Shown here piece by piece: positions 18,433 to 27,748 of a stretch of DNA of 64,000 nt (position 1 is the stretch's first letter; each line of letters opens with the position of its first letter). The notes beneath the pieces were generated by a model that saw only the letters and a program-made list of their open reading frames with translations, was not told the origin of the DNA and made no database searches. Source of the stretch: Virgibacillus oceani (GTDB lineage Bacteria > Bacillota > Bacilli > Bacillales > Amphibacillaceae); contig NZ_BMFR01000003.1 in NCBI RefSeq assembly GCF_014638995.1, positions 1 to 64,000 of the forward strand, in the 5' to 3' direction. A program made the position numbers and the translations under genes.

Positions 18433-20694
18433 TTAAGAAGTTTTCTCCTCGGATTGGGAAATCAAAACCGTTCTAGGTTTACTTCCCTCATAAGGACCGA
18501 CTACCCCTCTGTCTTCCATTGCATCGATTAACCTGGCTGCCCGTGTATATCCAATACGGAACCTTCTTTGGAGCATGGATACACTTGCACTCTGCATTTC
18601 AGTAATTAGCTGAACTGCATCGTCGTATAATTCATCATCAACTTCTGATACTGCTTCTGCTGTATCCTCGGGGATCATCTCTTCCTGATAGCTTGCTTTT
18701 TGCTGGTCAATACAATGATCGACAACTCTTTCCACTTCTTCATCTGATAGAAATGCACCTTGAACCCTTGTTGGTTTTGAAGCACCAACAGGCATAAACA
18801 GCATATCGCCTCGTCCAAGTAATTTCTCAGCACCGCCCGAATCCAAAATGGTTCTGGAATCCGTTTGAGATGATACACTAAATGCTATGCGTGATGGAAT
18901 ATTCGCTTTGATCACCCCTGTAATAACATCTACAGATGGACGCTGTGTTGCGATTATCAAATGAATCCCTGCCGCCCTTGCCATTTGAGCAAGTCTTGTT
19001 ATTGAATCTTCTACATCGTTTGATGCAACCATCATTAAATCAGCTAATTCGTCTACTAAAACAACGACATATGGCAGATTGGGCTGTTGATCTTCAGCAG
19101 TAAGATTATATTTTCTTATATATTCATTATAGCCTTCAATATTTCTCGTCCCAGTATCCGAAAAGAGGTCATAGCGCCGCTCCATTTCAGCTACTACTTT
19201 TTTCAGTGCTCTTGATGCTTTTTTAGGATCGGTTACAACAGGAGCCAGCAGATGAGGAATGCCGTTATACACATTCAGCTCAACTTTCTTCGGATCAATC
19301 ATCATCATTTTCACTTCATGTGGCTTAGCACGCATCAATATCGTTGTAATAATACCGTTGACACAGACACTCTTTCCGCTGCCAGTTGCACCAGCGATCA
19401 ATATATGGGGCATCTTATTTAATTCAGCAACTACGGCATCACCCGAAATATCTCTTCCTAATGCGAATAGTAGTTTAGAAGTTTGTTTCATCGATGTATC
19501 AAGCACCTCACGCAGCGATACCATTGCCACTTCCTGATTAGGAACTTCAATTCCAACCGCTGACTTGCCTGGAATTGGTGCTTCGATACGAATATCCTTT
19601 GCAGCTAACGCAAGGGCTAAATCATCGTGCAAACTAACTATTTTACTTACCTTAACACCCGCCTCTGGGTATACTTCATATTTCGTTACAGCTGGTCCAA
19701 CATGAACTTTTGTCACTCTTGCTTTTACACCGAAACTGTTAAATGTCCTTTCCAGCTTACGTACTGTTGCCTGAATATGTGATTTTTCATGCTGCTGTGA
19801 ATTATATGCTGGCTCAGCTAGTAAACTAGGTGAAGGCAGTTCATATTCATAATTCTCAGTTTCCGTCATTGGCATTGAATTTGCGATGTCCACCTCATCG
19901 GTTTCATCATCAACTTGATTCGTATCTTCTGATTTCAGATCATCATGTTTCGGGTTCTCAAACGAATATGCCACATCGGTAAAATCCTGTATAACTGGTT
20001 CATCCTGTGCAATCTCATCATCTGCTGATTTTGTTTCTAATGTATCAAGATCATCCGATATAGCTTTCTTTTCACGTAAATTTTTGAATTTGCTTTTATA
20101 TTTTTTCAGTATTTCTGTTATTTTTTTCGTGATTTTTGAGAAAAAGTCACCAATGGAAAAATCAGTCATAAAAATAATACCTATTAAAATCGAAAATACA
20201 GCAACAATCTTTGCACCCACTGCAGAAAACAGGTAGTAACAAAAGGCAAATAAAATGGCACCAATTAGACCACCGCCAGTTTGCATGGCAGTACCCTGAC
20301 CATTTATATAGGAGAAAAAGTTATCCCAGGTTGCTTTAAGAATCGATGTGTCTTCAGTTAAAAGCAATAGACGTTCAAATGTTTGAATATGTGTTAATAG
20401 TAAACTTCCTGATAGAATAATATAGAATCCGATCATTTTTTTGTGTGCAAAGTCCGGATAACGCCTTTTTACCATAAGTATAACCCCGGTTATCAGCAAA
20501 AAGATTGATGCAATAAAATACCAGATTCCCAAAAAGAAACGAAAAATATTTTCAAGTCCATTCGGGATTGCTCCTTCACTGATTGCTCCAGCACCACTGC
20601 CAAAAATAGCTAGAAAAATAAATAGTAAGCCTAGTAATTCATATTTAACTTGTTTTTTTAGTTGTTTTTTTCTTTTCTTTCTTTTTTTTGCCAC
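18433..20694 (-). CDS. spoIIIE: DNA translocase SpoIIIE/FtsK family
   Basis: 753-residue septal DNA pump that moves the chromosome into the forespore. The N terminus is strongly basic ([12 protein letters not shown]), followed by at least four membrane helices up to about residue 180, an acidic linker, the FtsK motor with Walker A GATGSGKS and Walker [13 protein letters not shown], and the C-terminal gamma winged helix ([20 protein letters not shown]). The location beside ymfC and tepA identifies it as SpoIIIE rather than SftA. The GTG start at 20694 follows GAGGTG. Confidence 0.94.
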   Translation of the reverse strand: MAKKRKKRKKQLKKQVKYELLGLLFIFLAIFGSGAGAISEGAIPNGLENIFRFFLGIWYFIASIFLLITGVILMVKRRYPDFAHKKMIGFYIILSGSLLLTHIQTFERLLLLTEDTSILKATWDNFFSYINGQGTAMQTGGGLIGAILFAFCYYLFSAVGAKIVAVFSILIGIIFMTDFSIGDFFSKITKKITEILKKYKSKFKNLREKKAISDDLDTLETKSADDEIAQDEPVIQDFTDVAYSFENPKHDDLKSEDTNQVDDETDEVDIANSMPMTETENYEYELPSPSLLAEPAYNSQQHEKSHIQATVRKLERTFNSFGVKARVTKVHVGPAVTKYEVYPEAGVKVSKIVSLHDDLALALAAKDIRIEAPIPGKSAVGIEVPNQEVAMVSLREVLDTSMKQTSKLLFALGRDISGDAVVAELNKMPHILIAGATGSGKSVCVNGIITTILMRAKPHEVKMMMIDPKKVELNVYNGIPHLLAPVVTDPKKASRALKKVVAEMERRYDLFSDTGTRNIEGYNEYIRKYNLTAEDQQPNLPYVVVLVDELADLMMVASNDVEDSITRLAQMARAAGIHLIIATQRPSVDVITGVIKANIPSRIAFSVSSQTDSRTILDSGGAEKLLGRGDMLFMPVGASKPTRVQGAFLSDEEVERVVDHCIDQQKASYQEEMIPEDTAEAVSEVDDELYDDAVQLITEMQSASVSMLQRRFRIGYTRAARLIDAMEDRGVVGPYEGSKPRTVLISQSEEKTS

Positions 20695-20740
20695 ACTTTT
20701 TCACCTCTATTAAACGAAATAGATGAATTTTGAATTTAGA

Positions 20741-20768
20741 AACCCCTGCCAATTTACTGGCAAGGGTT
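20741..20768 (-). terminator. Terminator-like hairpin after ylzJ
   Basis: 11-bp stem AACCCCTGCCA (20741-20751) / TGGCAAGGGTT (20758-20768), with one G-U pair only if transcribed on the minus strand. The following T-run is short (TTTC). It resembles hairpins at 40312 and 44896. Confidence 0.65.
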
Positions 20769-20858
20769 ACGTCTCTAAACAAAAACTTCCATAATTATTA
20801 TATCATAGATTAGCTTGTGTTAAAGTGAAACTTAATTATTACCTTTTCATGAAAAAGT

Positions 20859-21065
20859 TTAACGAATTTTGGTGCCTGGTGTATACTTTTCATCTAAAAA
20901 ATCCTGTGGATCAGTTGATAATAATTGCAGCAGCGAATAAGTTCCATCCTTTCCTTCCTCTACAAACAACATCTTCCCCTGGTAATTAACACAGTGCCTG
21001 TTAGAAAATTCATTCTGGGAGTGTGGAAATATATCTGTTTCAGATAAAGGTGTATAAAGAATCAT
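20859..21065 (-). CDS. ylzJ: YlzJ-like small protein
   Basis: 68-residue protein matching B. subtilis YlzJ: it opens with MILYTPL and ends with [18 protein letters not shown]. No known function. Its ATG overlaps the tepA stop by four bases (ATGA), so the two are co-translated. It is always found with tepA in Bacillaceae, so a role linked to that ClpP-like protein is possible but unproven. Confidence 0.88.
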   Translation of the reverse strand: MILYTPLSETDIFPHSQNEFSNRHCVNYQGKMLFVEEGKDGTYSLLQLLSTDPQDFLDEKYTPGTKIR

Positions 21066-21796
21066 TGAATCACCTGACCTTCTTTTTCTTTATTTTCATT
21101 AATTAATTCATTTATTTTTTTCATAGCGTCCGTAACTCCGCCAACTTCATCAATCAAACCATATTCAACGGCATCAGCACCTACAACATTTGTTCCAATA
21201 TCCCTTGTCAGGTTTCCCTTTTCAAACATCAATTCTTTAAATTTCTCTTCTTTAATATTGGAATGGTGTGTTACAAAATTAATCACACGGTCCTGCATTT
21301 TATCCAGGTATTCAAATGTTTGCGGAACACCAATAACTAAACCGGTTAACCTTATTGGATGGATGGTCATTGTTGCTGTTGGAACAATAAATGAGTAATC
21401 GGTTGATACGGCAATTGGAACTCCAATGGAATGTCCCCCGCCTAAAACAATGGAAACTGTCGGTTTTGATATCGAAGCAATCATTTCCGATAAAGCAAGA
21501 CCAGCCTCGACATCTCCACCAACTGTGTTAAGCAAAATAACAAGACCCTCTATTTTGTTGTTTTGTTCAATTGCGATTAGTTGTGGAAGCAGATGTTCAT
21601 ACTTTGTTGTTTTGTTTTGTGGAGGCAATTGCACATGCCCCTCTACCTGTCCTATTATGGAGAGGACATGAATATTTGAATCTGGTGCCTGGGGAACATT
21701 CGATTGGCCCAACTGCTGTATTTTTTGTACCAGTGATGATGGGTTTGACTGTTCATCCTGATTTTGATCCTCTTTTTTTGTTTTATCTTCATTCAT
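21062..21796 (-). CDS. tepA: TepA, ClpP-family serine peptidase-like protein
   Basis: 244 residues, usual TepA length. It has a ClpP/crotonase fold with the nucleophile region [11 protein letters not shown] (Ser in the place of the ClpP catalytic Ser) and MTIHPIR for the His strand. TepA was first described as translocation-enhancing and is also considered a spore/germination-linked peptidase. The start is ATG 21796 behind AAGGAGTG; the upstream open frame (46 more codons) is not family-like. In B. subtilis rnjB lies between dapA and this gene; here it is missing. Confidence 0.92.
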   Translation of the reverse strand: MNEDKTKKEDQNQDEQSNPSSLVQKIQQLGQSNVPQAPDSNIHVLSIIGQVEGHVQLPPQNKTTKYEHLLPQLIAIEQNNKIEGLVILLNTVGGDVEAGLALSEMIASISKPTVSIVLGGGHSIGVPIAVSTDYSFIVPTATMTIHPIRLTGLVIGVPQTFEYLDKMQDRVINFVTHHSNIKEEKFKELMFEKGNLTRDIGTNVVGADAVEYGLIDEVGGVTDAMKKINELINENKEKEGQVIQ

Positions 21797-22155
21797 TATA
21801 GGACACACTCCTTTTTTAATCTCTCTATTTATAGTATGAACGAAAACAATGTGTTGCATGCATGACAATAATGTACGTGCAAAGTCTGGACGTGCAGACT
21901 GCCATGATACGAGTGATTTAGTGTGAACCACCAAAAGTGTGTGTAAATCAGTGGTTTTTTACTAAAGGAAACCAAAGGGTCGAGAAGTGATGCAATCGTT
22001 CAGGATGAGGAAGGTAGTTCATGGTTTTACTGATAGTGCTGGACAAGGTTACTATTTTTTTAAAATTACACACTGGAAAGAAATATTTTAATTTTTTATG
22101 TAAGGCAAGTAATTTATGCGGTTTCAAAAGAAAAGCAGACCGAAAATCACTCGGT
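21797..22155. other. Intergenic region where rnjB would be expected
   Basis: About 360 bases with no reading frame resembling RNase J2. It holds the dapA terminator at its right end. A pairing of AACCAC with GTGGTT (about 21926-21958) is followed by T's on the plus strand but has no associated gene. The tepA promoter must lie here, but I see no clear consensus. Confidence 0.6.
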
Positions 22156-22157
22156 CT
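22137..22157 (-). terminator. Intrinsic terminator of dapA
   Basis: 7-bp stem AGACCGA (22137-22143) / TCGGTCT (22151-22157), followed on the minus strand by GCTTTTCTTTTG. The first arm overlaps the dapA stop codon. Confidence 0.75.
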
Positions 22158-23022
22158 ACCCATCAACTAATTCTTTAATTTCATTTTCTTCATCTTTTGT
22201 AAGAGCAACTAATGGTAAACGTAAACCTCCCGTTGCAATTCCTTTTATATGAAGTGCTGCCTTTACGGGTGCCGGTGACGGAAACTTAAATAGTCCCTTC
22301 ATAACCGGTAAAAGTCTGCGATGAAGGGCAGCAGCTTCTTTTACATCTCCTGCCCAAAATGCTTGAACCATTTCCTGCATTTCCTTTCCAATAATGTGGG
22401 ATGCTACAGACACGATTCCAGCTGCACCAATTGACAACATTGGAAGTGTCATCCCATCATCACCAGAATATACGGTAAAATTACTAGATGTTTTTTGAAT
22501 TATTTCTGCAACTTGATCCAAATCCCCGCTAGCTTCTTTTACGGCAACCATATTATGGATCTTGCTTAAATTTATAATTGTTTCAGCACACATTTTTACA
22601 GCAGATCTTCCTGGTATATTATACAGCATTATCGGAAGCGTTGTTTCTTTCGCTATTGCCGCAAAATGCTCATATAGTCCGCGTTGGTTTGGTTTATTAT
22701 AATATGGCGTAACTAGCATTATAGCGTCCACACCACATTTTTCTGCTTCTTTTGTTAATGTGATCGTCGAGACAGTGTTATTAGTACCTGTTCCAGCAAT
22801 AACAGGTACTCGCTTATTTACCACTTTAACAACGTGTTTAAATAAGGAAATTTTTTCTTCGGTTGTTAATGCAGGTGACTCACCTGTAGTTCCGGCCACT
22901 ACTAATCCCTCTGTCCCATTGTTAAGCAAGTATTCAATTAAAATTTCAGTTTGTTTATAATCAATATTCCCTTGGTCATCAAACGGTGTAACCATTGCTG
23001 TTAGCACATTACCAAAGTTCAT
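22156..23022 (-). CDS. dapA: 4-hydroxy-tetrahydrodipicolinate synthase
   Basis: 288-residue TIM-barrel aldolase condensing pyruvate with aspartate semialdehyde, the branch point to lysine, diaminopimelate and dipicolinate. It has GTTGESPAL, the YNIPGRS catalytic Tyr region and the Schiff-base Lys in VAVKEASGD. It is 36 bases after dapG and ends in a terminator. Together with asd, dapG and the dipicolinate synthase genes upstream it supplies spore dipicolinic acid and cell-wall diaminopimelate. Confidence 0.96.
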   Translation of the reverse strand: MNFGNVLTAMVTPFDDQGNIDYKQTEILIEYLLNNGTEGLVVAGTTGESPALTTEEKISLFKHVVKVVNKRVPVIAGTGTNNTVSTITLTKEAEKCGVDAIMLVTPYYNKPNQRGLYEHFAAIAKETTLPIMLYNIPGRSAVKMCAETIINLSKIHNMVAVKEASGDLDQVAEIIQKTSSNFTVYSGDDGMTLPMLSIGAAGIVSVASHIIGKEMQEMVQAFWAGDVKEAAALHRRLLPVMKGLFKFPSPAPVKAALHIKGIATGGLRLPLVALTKDEENEIKELVDG

Positions 23023-23058
23023 GTTGATCCCCTTTCATTCTTAGGTGCAATGAACGTG

Positions 23059-24282
23059 CTAAATTTTTTCCATTATACTTAAATCGAAAGCATCATGAAG
23101 GGCATTTACTGCTTTTTTCAGATCTTTCTCATAGATTAATACCCAAATCGTAGTATGGCTATCGGCGGATTGAAGAATTTGTACTCCACAAGCGGTTAAT
23201 GATTGAACAATTTTAGATGCGACTCCCGGAATTCCAGTCATCCCCGCTCCAACTGCAGATACTTTTGCACATTTTTCGGTTATCTCCGGATGAAATCCTA
23301 TATTTTTCAATATGTTGACGGCTTTTTCGGTAAACACATCTGGAACTGTATAGATAACTCCTGTCGGTGAAATATTGATAAAATCAACCGAAATTCCCGC
23401 TTCTGCCATGGCTTTGAATACTTCGTGCAGCCTATGTGCCTCCGCCTTTGTGTGAACCCTAATTTGAGTAATAGATGACATATGCGCTATTCCGGTAATC
23501 AGTCTATCCGCTACATCCATTCCAACCTCCTGCATTTTGGATGTTGTTACGAGTGTACCTTGATCCTCTGAATAAGTAGATCTGACCCTAATAGGAATTT
23601 TTGCCTGCATAGCAATTTCGACTGCCCTCGGGTGAATAACTTTAGCTCCTTGGTAAGCTAAGTTGCATATTTCTGTGTATGTTACTATATCTAAGGGACG
23701 AGCAGTTTTTACAACCCGCGGGTCCGCTGTCATAATTCCAGCAACATCAGTGAATATTTCAATTCGTTCTGCATGTAAGGCAGCACCCAAAGCAGAAGCA
23801 GTTGTATCACTCCCGCCCCGGCCAATTGTAGTTATCTCGCCAGTTTCTGTTTGACCTTGAAAACCAGCTACAACAACTACATCATGCTCATTAAATTCCT
23901 GTTGTATTCTTCTTTGATTGACTACTTTAATTTTGGCTTGATTATAATCCCCGGTTGTAACAATACCAGCATGTGCACCTGTTATTGCTGTTGCAGCAAT
24001 ATGCTGCTTGCGTAACTCATTTGATAATACAACTGATGCTATCGTTTCTCCGCAAGACATCAATAAATCCAGTTCCCGTTTGGAATTGTGGCATTCAGGA
24101 TAGCCAACCAAATCCAATAATGTATCAGTAGCATATGGATCAGGTTTTCTTCCTAATGCAGATACTACGACAACTAGTTTATAGTTTTTCTGTAAAGCAA
24201 GTTTTATATGTTTTATAACATGGTTCCGATTTTCTTCTGATTGTACAGAAGTTCCTCCAAATTTTTGAATTAAAATCTGCAT
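23059..24282 (-). CDS. dapG: Aspartokinase I (DapG type)
   Basis: 407-residue monofunctional aspartate kinase, first enzyme of the aspartate pathway. It has the N-terminal kinase signature KFGGTSV, the GRGGSDTTASAL motif, and two C-terminal ACT domains (HEVFKAMAEAGISVDFINIS and the final region with VSAVGAGMTGIPG). The length and gene context match the diaminopimelate-sensitive B. subtilis DapG. It is 36 bases after asd. Confidence 0.95.
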   Translation of the reverse strand: MQILIQKFGGTSVQSEENRNHVIKHIKLALQKNYKLVVVVSALGRKPDPYATDTLLDLVGYPECHNSKRELDLLMSCGETIASVVLSNELRKQHIAATAITGAHAGIVTTGDYNQAKIKVVNQRRIQQEFNEHDVVVVAGFQGQTETGEITTIGRGGSDTTASALGAALHAERIEIFTDVAGIMTADPRVVKTARPLDIVTYTEICNLAYQGAKVIHPRAVEIAMQAKIPIRVRSTYSEDQGTLVTTSKMQEVGMDVADRLITGIAHMSSITQIRVHTKAEAHRLHEVFKAMAEAGISVDFINISPTGVIYTVPDVFTEKAVNILKNIGFHPEITEKCAKVSAVGAGMTGIPGVASKIVQSLTACGVQILQSADSHTTIWVLIYEKDLKKAVNALHDAFDLSIMEKI

Positions 24283-24318
24283 TGTTACACCTCTGCCTTA
24301 ATATCTGAAACACCTTTT

Positions 24319-25365
24319 TTAAAGCCAATCGTTTTCAATTAAACGTTCGGCAATCTGTACCGTATTCCACGCAGCTCCCTTCAATAAATTATCGGAAACA
24401 ATCCACAAATGGAATCCATTTGGGTTGTCAATATCCTTTCGTACCCTGCCGACAAATACTTCTTCTTTATTTGCGGCACTTAAAGGCGTTGGGTATGTTT
24501 GGGTGCTTGGATCGTCTTCAAGCACGATACCCTCAGCATTCGTCAATACACCCCATAAATCCTTAACATCAACATTATCCCTCTCTAATTCTACATATAC
24601 GCTTTCCGCATGTGATGTGAAAAAAGGTAATCTTACACATGTTGCTGCTATTGCTAATTCTTTAGAATGCATAATTTTTTTCGTTTCATTAATCATTTTC
24701 ATTTCTTCAAACGTATATCCATTATCTTGGAAGACATCAATTTGCGGTAGAGCATTAAATGCAATCGGATAGTGTTTTTTATCCCCTTTAACAGGCAGCA
24801 GCTCTGCTGTTAAATCCTGATTATCCAAAAATTGCTTTACTTGGTTTTCCAATTCTTTACATGCCTGATTCCCGGCACCGGAAACAGCCTGATAGGTGGA
24901 TACAATAATCCGTGATAAACCAAAGGCTTTTTGGAGCGGCTTTAACGCAGCAACCATTTGAATAGTAGAACAATTAGGATTAGCAATAATTCCGTTATGT
25001 GCTTTAATGTCTGATTCATTTACCTCAGGGACTACAAGTGGAACATTTTCATCCATACGGTATGCACTGGTGTTATCGATGACTACTGCCCCATGCTCCA
25101 CTGCCTTTGGAGCTAAAGCTTTGGAAACGGACCCTCCCGCTGAGAATAATGCTATGTCTATCCCAGCAAAACTTTCAGCTGTGGCCTTTTCCACTATAAT
25201 TTCTTTATTATTGAAAAGGAGTTTTTTACCCGCTGACCGTTCTGAAGATAAAAGCTTCAATGTATTTACCGGAAACTTTTTAGCTTCTAAAATTTGAACG
25301 ATTTTTTGGCCAACTGCACCTGTTGCACCTACTACTGCTATATTATATGCTGTTTTCTTTGTCAT
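24319..25365 (-). CDS. asd: Aspartate-semialdehyde dehydrogenase
   Basis: 348 residues reducing aspartyl phosphate to the semialdehyde with NADPH. It has the Rossmann motif GATGAVGQKI, the catalytic Cys in NPNCSTIQMV (about residue 131), and the catalytic His region LPFFTSHAE. It sits between dipicolinate synthase and dapG, 61 bases after dpaB; no terminator is visible in that gap, so sporulation-driven read-through from dpaAB is possible. Confidence 0.96.
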   Translation of the reverse strand: MTKKTAYNIAVVGATGAVGQKIVQILEAKKFPVNTLKLLSSERSAGKKLLFNNKEIIVEKATAESFAGIDIALFSAGGSVSKALAPKAVEHGAVVIDNTSAYRMDENVPLVVPEVNESDIKAHNGIIANPNCSTIQMVAALKPLQKAFGLSRIIVSTYQAVSGAGNQACKELENQVKQFLDNQDLTAELLPVKGDKKHYPIAFNALPQIDVFQDNGYTFEEMKMINETKKIMHSKELAIAATCVRLPFFTSHAESVYVELERDNVDVKDLWGVLTNAEGIVLEDDPSTQTYPTPLSAANKEEVFVGRVRKDIDNPNGFHLWIVSDNLLKGAAWNTVQIAERLIENDWL

Positions 25366-25426
25366 TGATATGACTCCCTTCCCTAGTTTGCAATATTTAT
25401 AAAATTAATAATTAGTGTATCATATA

Positions 25427-26017
25427 TTAGTCCTTAAACGGAACAATAACTGGTTGAATTTGTTTGTTTTCCAAAGCAGATTCTACCGTATCAAGCAAGT
25501 GATCCATTTTTGCAACTAAAGAGTTAGGTTTCTTAAAAGGATCATCCTGTCCGTATGGAATAAAATAAATAAATTTGCTTGCCATTAGCCGCATTAAATT
25601 TACACCGTTTAAACCAAGGGCATCATTAGTGGAAATTCCTAAAACTACTGGGCTTTGATTCCGCATTGTCGCTTTTGCGGCCATCAAAACTGGAGAATCC
25701 GTTAAAGCGTTAGCAAGTTTACTCATCGAATTCCCTGTTAACGGGGCTATCACCATACAATCTAAAGGATATTTAGGCCCTAATGGTTCTGCTTCCGGCA
25801 TTGTAGAAATAACACGTTTCCCAGTAATCGTTTCTATTTTTTTGATATGATCCTCTGCCTTGCCAAATTTTGTATCAATATTTTTTACAGTGTACGTAAC
25901 AATCGGAACTACGTCTGCCTTTGCATCTACCAAGCGCTGAAGCTCTGGAAAAACTTGATCATACGTACAATGTGATCCCGTTAACCCAAATCCAATTCGC
26001 TTCCCTTCAAGATTCAT
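25427..26017 (-). CDS. spoVFB: Dipicolinate synthase subunit B
   Basis: 196-residue flavoprotein-like subunit (also called DpaB). With DpaA it oxidises the DapA product to dipicolinic acid in the mother cell. It shows the phosphopantothenoylcysteine-decarboxylase-like flavin fold: GFGLTGSHCTYDQVFPE at the N terminus and MVIAPLTGNSMSKLANAL. The ATG overlaps the dpaA stop by four bases. Confidence 0.95.
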   Translation of the reverse strand: MNLEGKRIGFGLTGSHCTYDQVFPELQRLVDAKADVVPIVTYTVKNIDTKFGKAEDHIKKIETITGKRVISTMPEAEPLGPKYPLDCMVIAPLTGNSMSKLANALTDSPVLMAAKATMRNQSPVVLGISTNDALGLNGVNLMRLMASKFIYFIPYGQDDPFKKPNSLVAKMDHLLDTVESALENKQIQPVIVPFKD

Positions 26018-26901
26018 TCTGCATTCTCCTTTTCATCTAATAAAAATTGCTTTATAACATCTGCAAGTATTTTTCCAGATGTCTTTGGTGCAACAATTCC
26101 GGGCAGACTACGTGCAAGGATTGCTTTTATACCACGTCGGTCCGCATAATCAAAATCAGTTCCTCCAGGTTTTGAAGCTAAATCAATTATCAAAGCATGT
26201 GATGGGAGCTGCTGAATAGACTTTTCTGTTATAACACGTGCTGGAATAGTATTAATTAATAAATCACAATTATTTGTATGGTCATGTAAATTATCTAAAG
26301 GTATTGCGGTTAAACCCATTTCTGTAATTCTTGCTAAATCCCTTATACTTCTTGCGCAAACAGAAACTTTTGCTCCCAGTGCAGAAAATTTATTCGCCAC
26401 TGTATTCCCAACCCTGCCGAATCCTGCGACAATTACCCGTGATGAGTGGATGGTATAATCCGTATGTTCAATGGCCATCATAATTGTTCCCTCTGCTGTT
26501 GGAATCGAATTATAAATTGCAACATCATCGCGATCAAACAATGGAATTAATGAAAGATTCATTTTACTCGTTACAGAGGTTAAGTAATCACTTGTTATAC
26601 CAGTAAAAATAAGTGTTGATTTTTTTAATTTGCCAAACCATTCCTTTTCCATTTTAATATGCTGATCTGAAAAAACAGTTTTAACAATACCATTTTGATC
26701 AGTTCCTGTTATCGGGAATACTACTGCGTCTAATTTTTCTGGCTCCAACTCATTGAAATCGACTTGTTTTAATCCTGTAAATCCTTGCTCTAATTTATCA
26801 AATCCTACTAAAAAAATTGTTGTATTAGGAAGTTCTTTTAGCTGTCTTATTAACTCTAAATATCGTCCATCACCGCCTAATACAGCTATTAATCGACTCA
26901 T
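26014..26901 (-). CDS. spoVFA: Dipicolinate synthase subunit A
   Basis: 295-residue dehydrogenase-like subunit (DpaA). It has two Rossmann-type glycine motifs, VLGGDGRYLEL at the N terminus and VAGFGRVGNTVANKF in the middle, plus the family segments FERDDVAIYNSIPT-like and DLASKPGGTDFDYA. The start at ATG 26901 gives the family N terminus; the frame is open 20 codons further without homology. A sigma-K-like promoter lies about 70 bases upstream, matching mother-cell expression of this gene in B. subtilis. Confidence 0.95.
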   Translation of the reverse strand: MSRLIAVLGGDGRYLELIRQLKELPNTTIFLVGFDKLEQGFTGLKQVDFNELEPEKLDAVVFPITGTDQNGIVKTVFSDQHIKMEKEWFGKLKKSTLIFTGITSDYLTSVTSKMNLSLIPLFDRDDVAIYNSIPTAEGTIMMAIEHTDYTIHSSRVIVAGFGRVGNTVANKFSALGAKVSVCARSIRDLARITEMGLTAIPLDNLHDHTNNCDLLINTIPARVITEKSIQQLPSHALIIDLASKPGGTDFDYADRRGIKAILARSLPGIVAPKTSGKILADVIKQFLLDEKENAE

Positions 26902-26968
26902 TATAGTAAAACACCCCTCACCAAATTGATACACACTTATGAACATCTGTTTTAAAGTCATTTCTTTA

Positions 26969-26995
26969 TAGCTTATGTGTTAAGTAGGTGTTAGT
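26969..26995 (-). promoter_or_regulatory. Sigma-K-like promoter of dpaAB
   Basis: On the minus strand CATAAGCTA (26969-26977) exactly fits the sigma-K -10 pattern CATA-N3-TA, and a CACT containing the AC of the -35 element (AC at 26994-26995) lies 16 bases upstream. The B. subtilis spoVF operon is sigma-K dependent. Both motifs are short, so the evidence rests on position. Confidence 0.55.
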
Positions 26996-27023
26996 GATTG
27001 GTACTTTTGCTGAAAATGAAAAA

Positions 27024-27054
27024 AAGCTAGTATCAATGTAATCGATACTAGCTT
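27024..27054 (-). terminator. Intrinsic terminator of ymxH
   Basis: Perfect 11-bp stem AAGCTAGTATC (27024-27034) / GATACTAGCTT (27044-27054) with a 7-T run on the minus strand. It starts 17 bases after the ymxH stop. Confidence 0.92.
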
Positions 27055-27071
27055 GTTGTTTATGCGATTTA

Positions 27072-27305
27072 TTAATCAACTTCTATCATAATCATGTCTT
27101 CACCTATTTTCTTAATTGCTTTCCAGCGAATTTTTGTTTCATCTCCTTCTTTTTTTAAACCAAACCATTTATAATTTGGAATAATAAAAGATTCAATCTG
27201 ACCGGTCTTTTCGTTTATTTCTAAATCTGTTTGCCCCAATACCCCTAATCTGGCCCCCTGCGAAACATCAACAATTTCTTTCCCGCTAATATCCTTATAG
27301 CGCAT
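27072..27305 (-). CDS. ymxH: YlmC/YmxH family sporulation protein (PRC-barrel)
   Basis: 77-residue PRC-barrel-like protein (MRYKDISGKEIVDVSQGARLG quoted in part: SGKEIVDVSQGARLG; later IPNYKWFGL and IRWKAIKKIGEDMI). The family is conserved in spore formers, with no established biochemical role. It has its own terminator and is separated from mlpA by a repeat element and a terminator, so it is a separate unit here. Confidence 0.88.
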   Translation of the reverse strand: MRYKDISGKEIVDVSQGARLGVLGQTDLEINEKTGQIESFIIPNYKWFGLKKEGDETKIRWKAIKKIGEDMIMIEVD

Positions 27306-27366
27306 AACCTATCCCTCCGTTTCATCACCTTTGTAAATTACATTGCTTTTAGATTTTCGAAGTTTC

Positions 27367-27649
27367 CGTAAACTGCGACGTAATGAAATGCTTAGACTAC
27401 CGTTTCGGAAATACACTAATGTGATATTTTATAACTTCATACGTTTATAGGGATGAGGAAATAAAAAAGCATATTCATACCTGCTAGCAGCCCGTATACA
27501 CGGAGACTCCTGTGGGAGATGAGGCATCGGTGAGACCCCGGAGCGCGTCAGCGTGAGGAGGCTCATCAGCCGCCCACGGAAAGCGTAGTGTATACGGGCT
27601 GTGGGGTCAATGAGCAACGTAAAATGCAAAATTTACGTCGCAGTTTACG
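27367..27649. repeat. MITE-like palindromic repeat element
   Basis: 283-bp element bounded by perfect 17-bp terminal inverted repeats CGTAAACTGCGACGTAA (27367-27383) and its complement (27633-27649). A second, internal perfect 14-bp inverted pair CAGCCCGTATACAC lies at 27488-27501 and 27588-27601. Between these is a GC-rich core (GGAGACTCCTGTGGGAG ... GTGAGACCCCG ... CGCCCACGGAAAGCG) that I recognise as a dispersed intergenic repeat type of Bacillaceae genomes. There is no coding capacity and no convincing target duplication. A partial copy occurs at 40513-40532. Confidence 0.8.
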
Positions 27650-27699
27650 TCAATTGTGTATCAAAAGTAAATTCTTTTAATACATGTATATGTATAAAA

Positions 27700-27730
27700 A
27701 AATAACCTATGTTGGAAACATAGGTTATTT
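27700..27730 (-). terminator. Intrinsic terminator of mlpA
   Basis: Perfect 14-bp stem AAATAACCTATGTT (27700-27713) / AACATAGGTTATTT (27717-27730) with a 3-base loop and a T-run on the minus strand, 18 bases after the mlpA stop. Confidence 0.92.
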
Positions 27731-27748
27731 ACAGAATTCGCGAAGTAT

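Larger units (their letters stand above)
27306..27748. other. Intergenic region between ymxH and mlpA
   Basis: No gene. It is occupied mainly by the 283-bp repeat element (27367-27649) and, at its right end, by the mlpA terminator (27700-27730). A 66-codon open frame within the repeat is a by-product of its GC-rich centre. Confidence 0.8.

Noticed and set aside
21948-22166. 72-codon minus-strand frame after dapA, considered as an rnjB remnant
   Set aside because: Translation (SKTMNYLPHPERLHHFST) bears no likeness to RNase J2, and it overlaps the dapA terminator.
23023-25426. Lysine riboswitch or T-box in the asd-dapG-dapA region
   Set aside because: The gaps between these genes are 36 to 61 bases, too short for an L-box or T-box, and no such conserved core was seen.
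27429-27629. 66-codon minus-strand frame inside the repeat element
   Set aside because: Falls across the palindromic GC-rich core; no binding site and the sequence is explained by the repeat.
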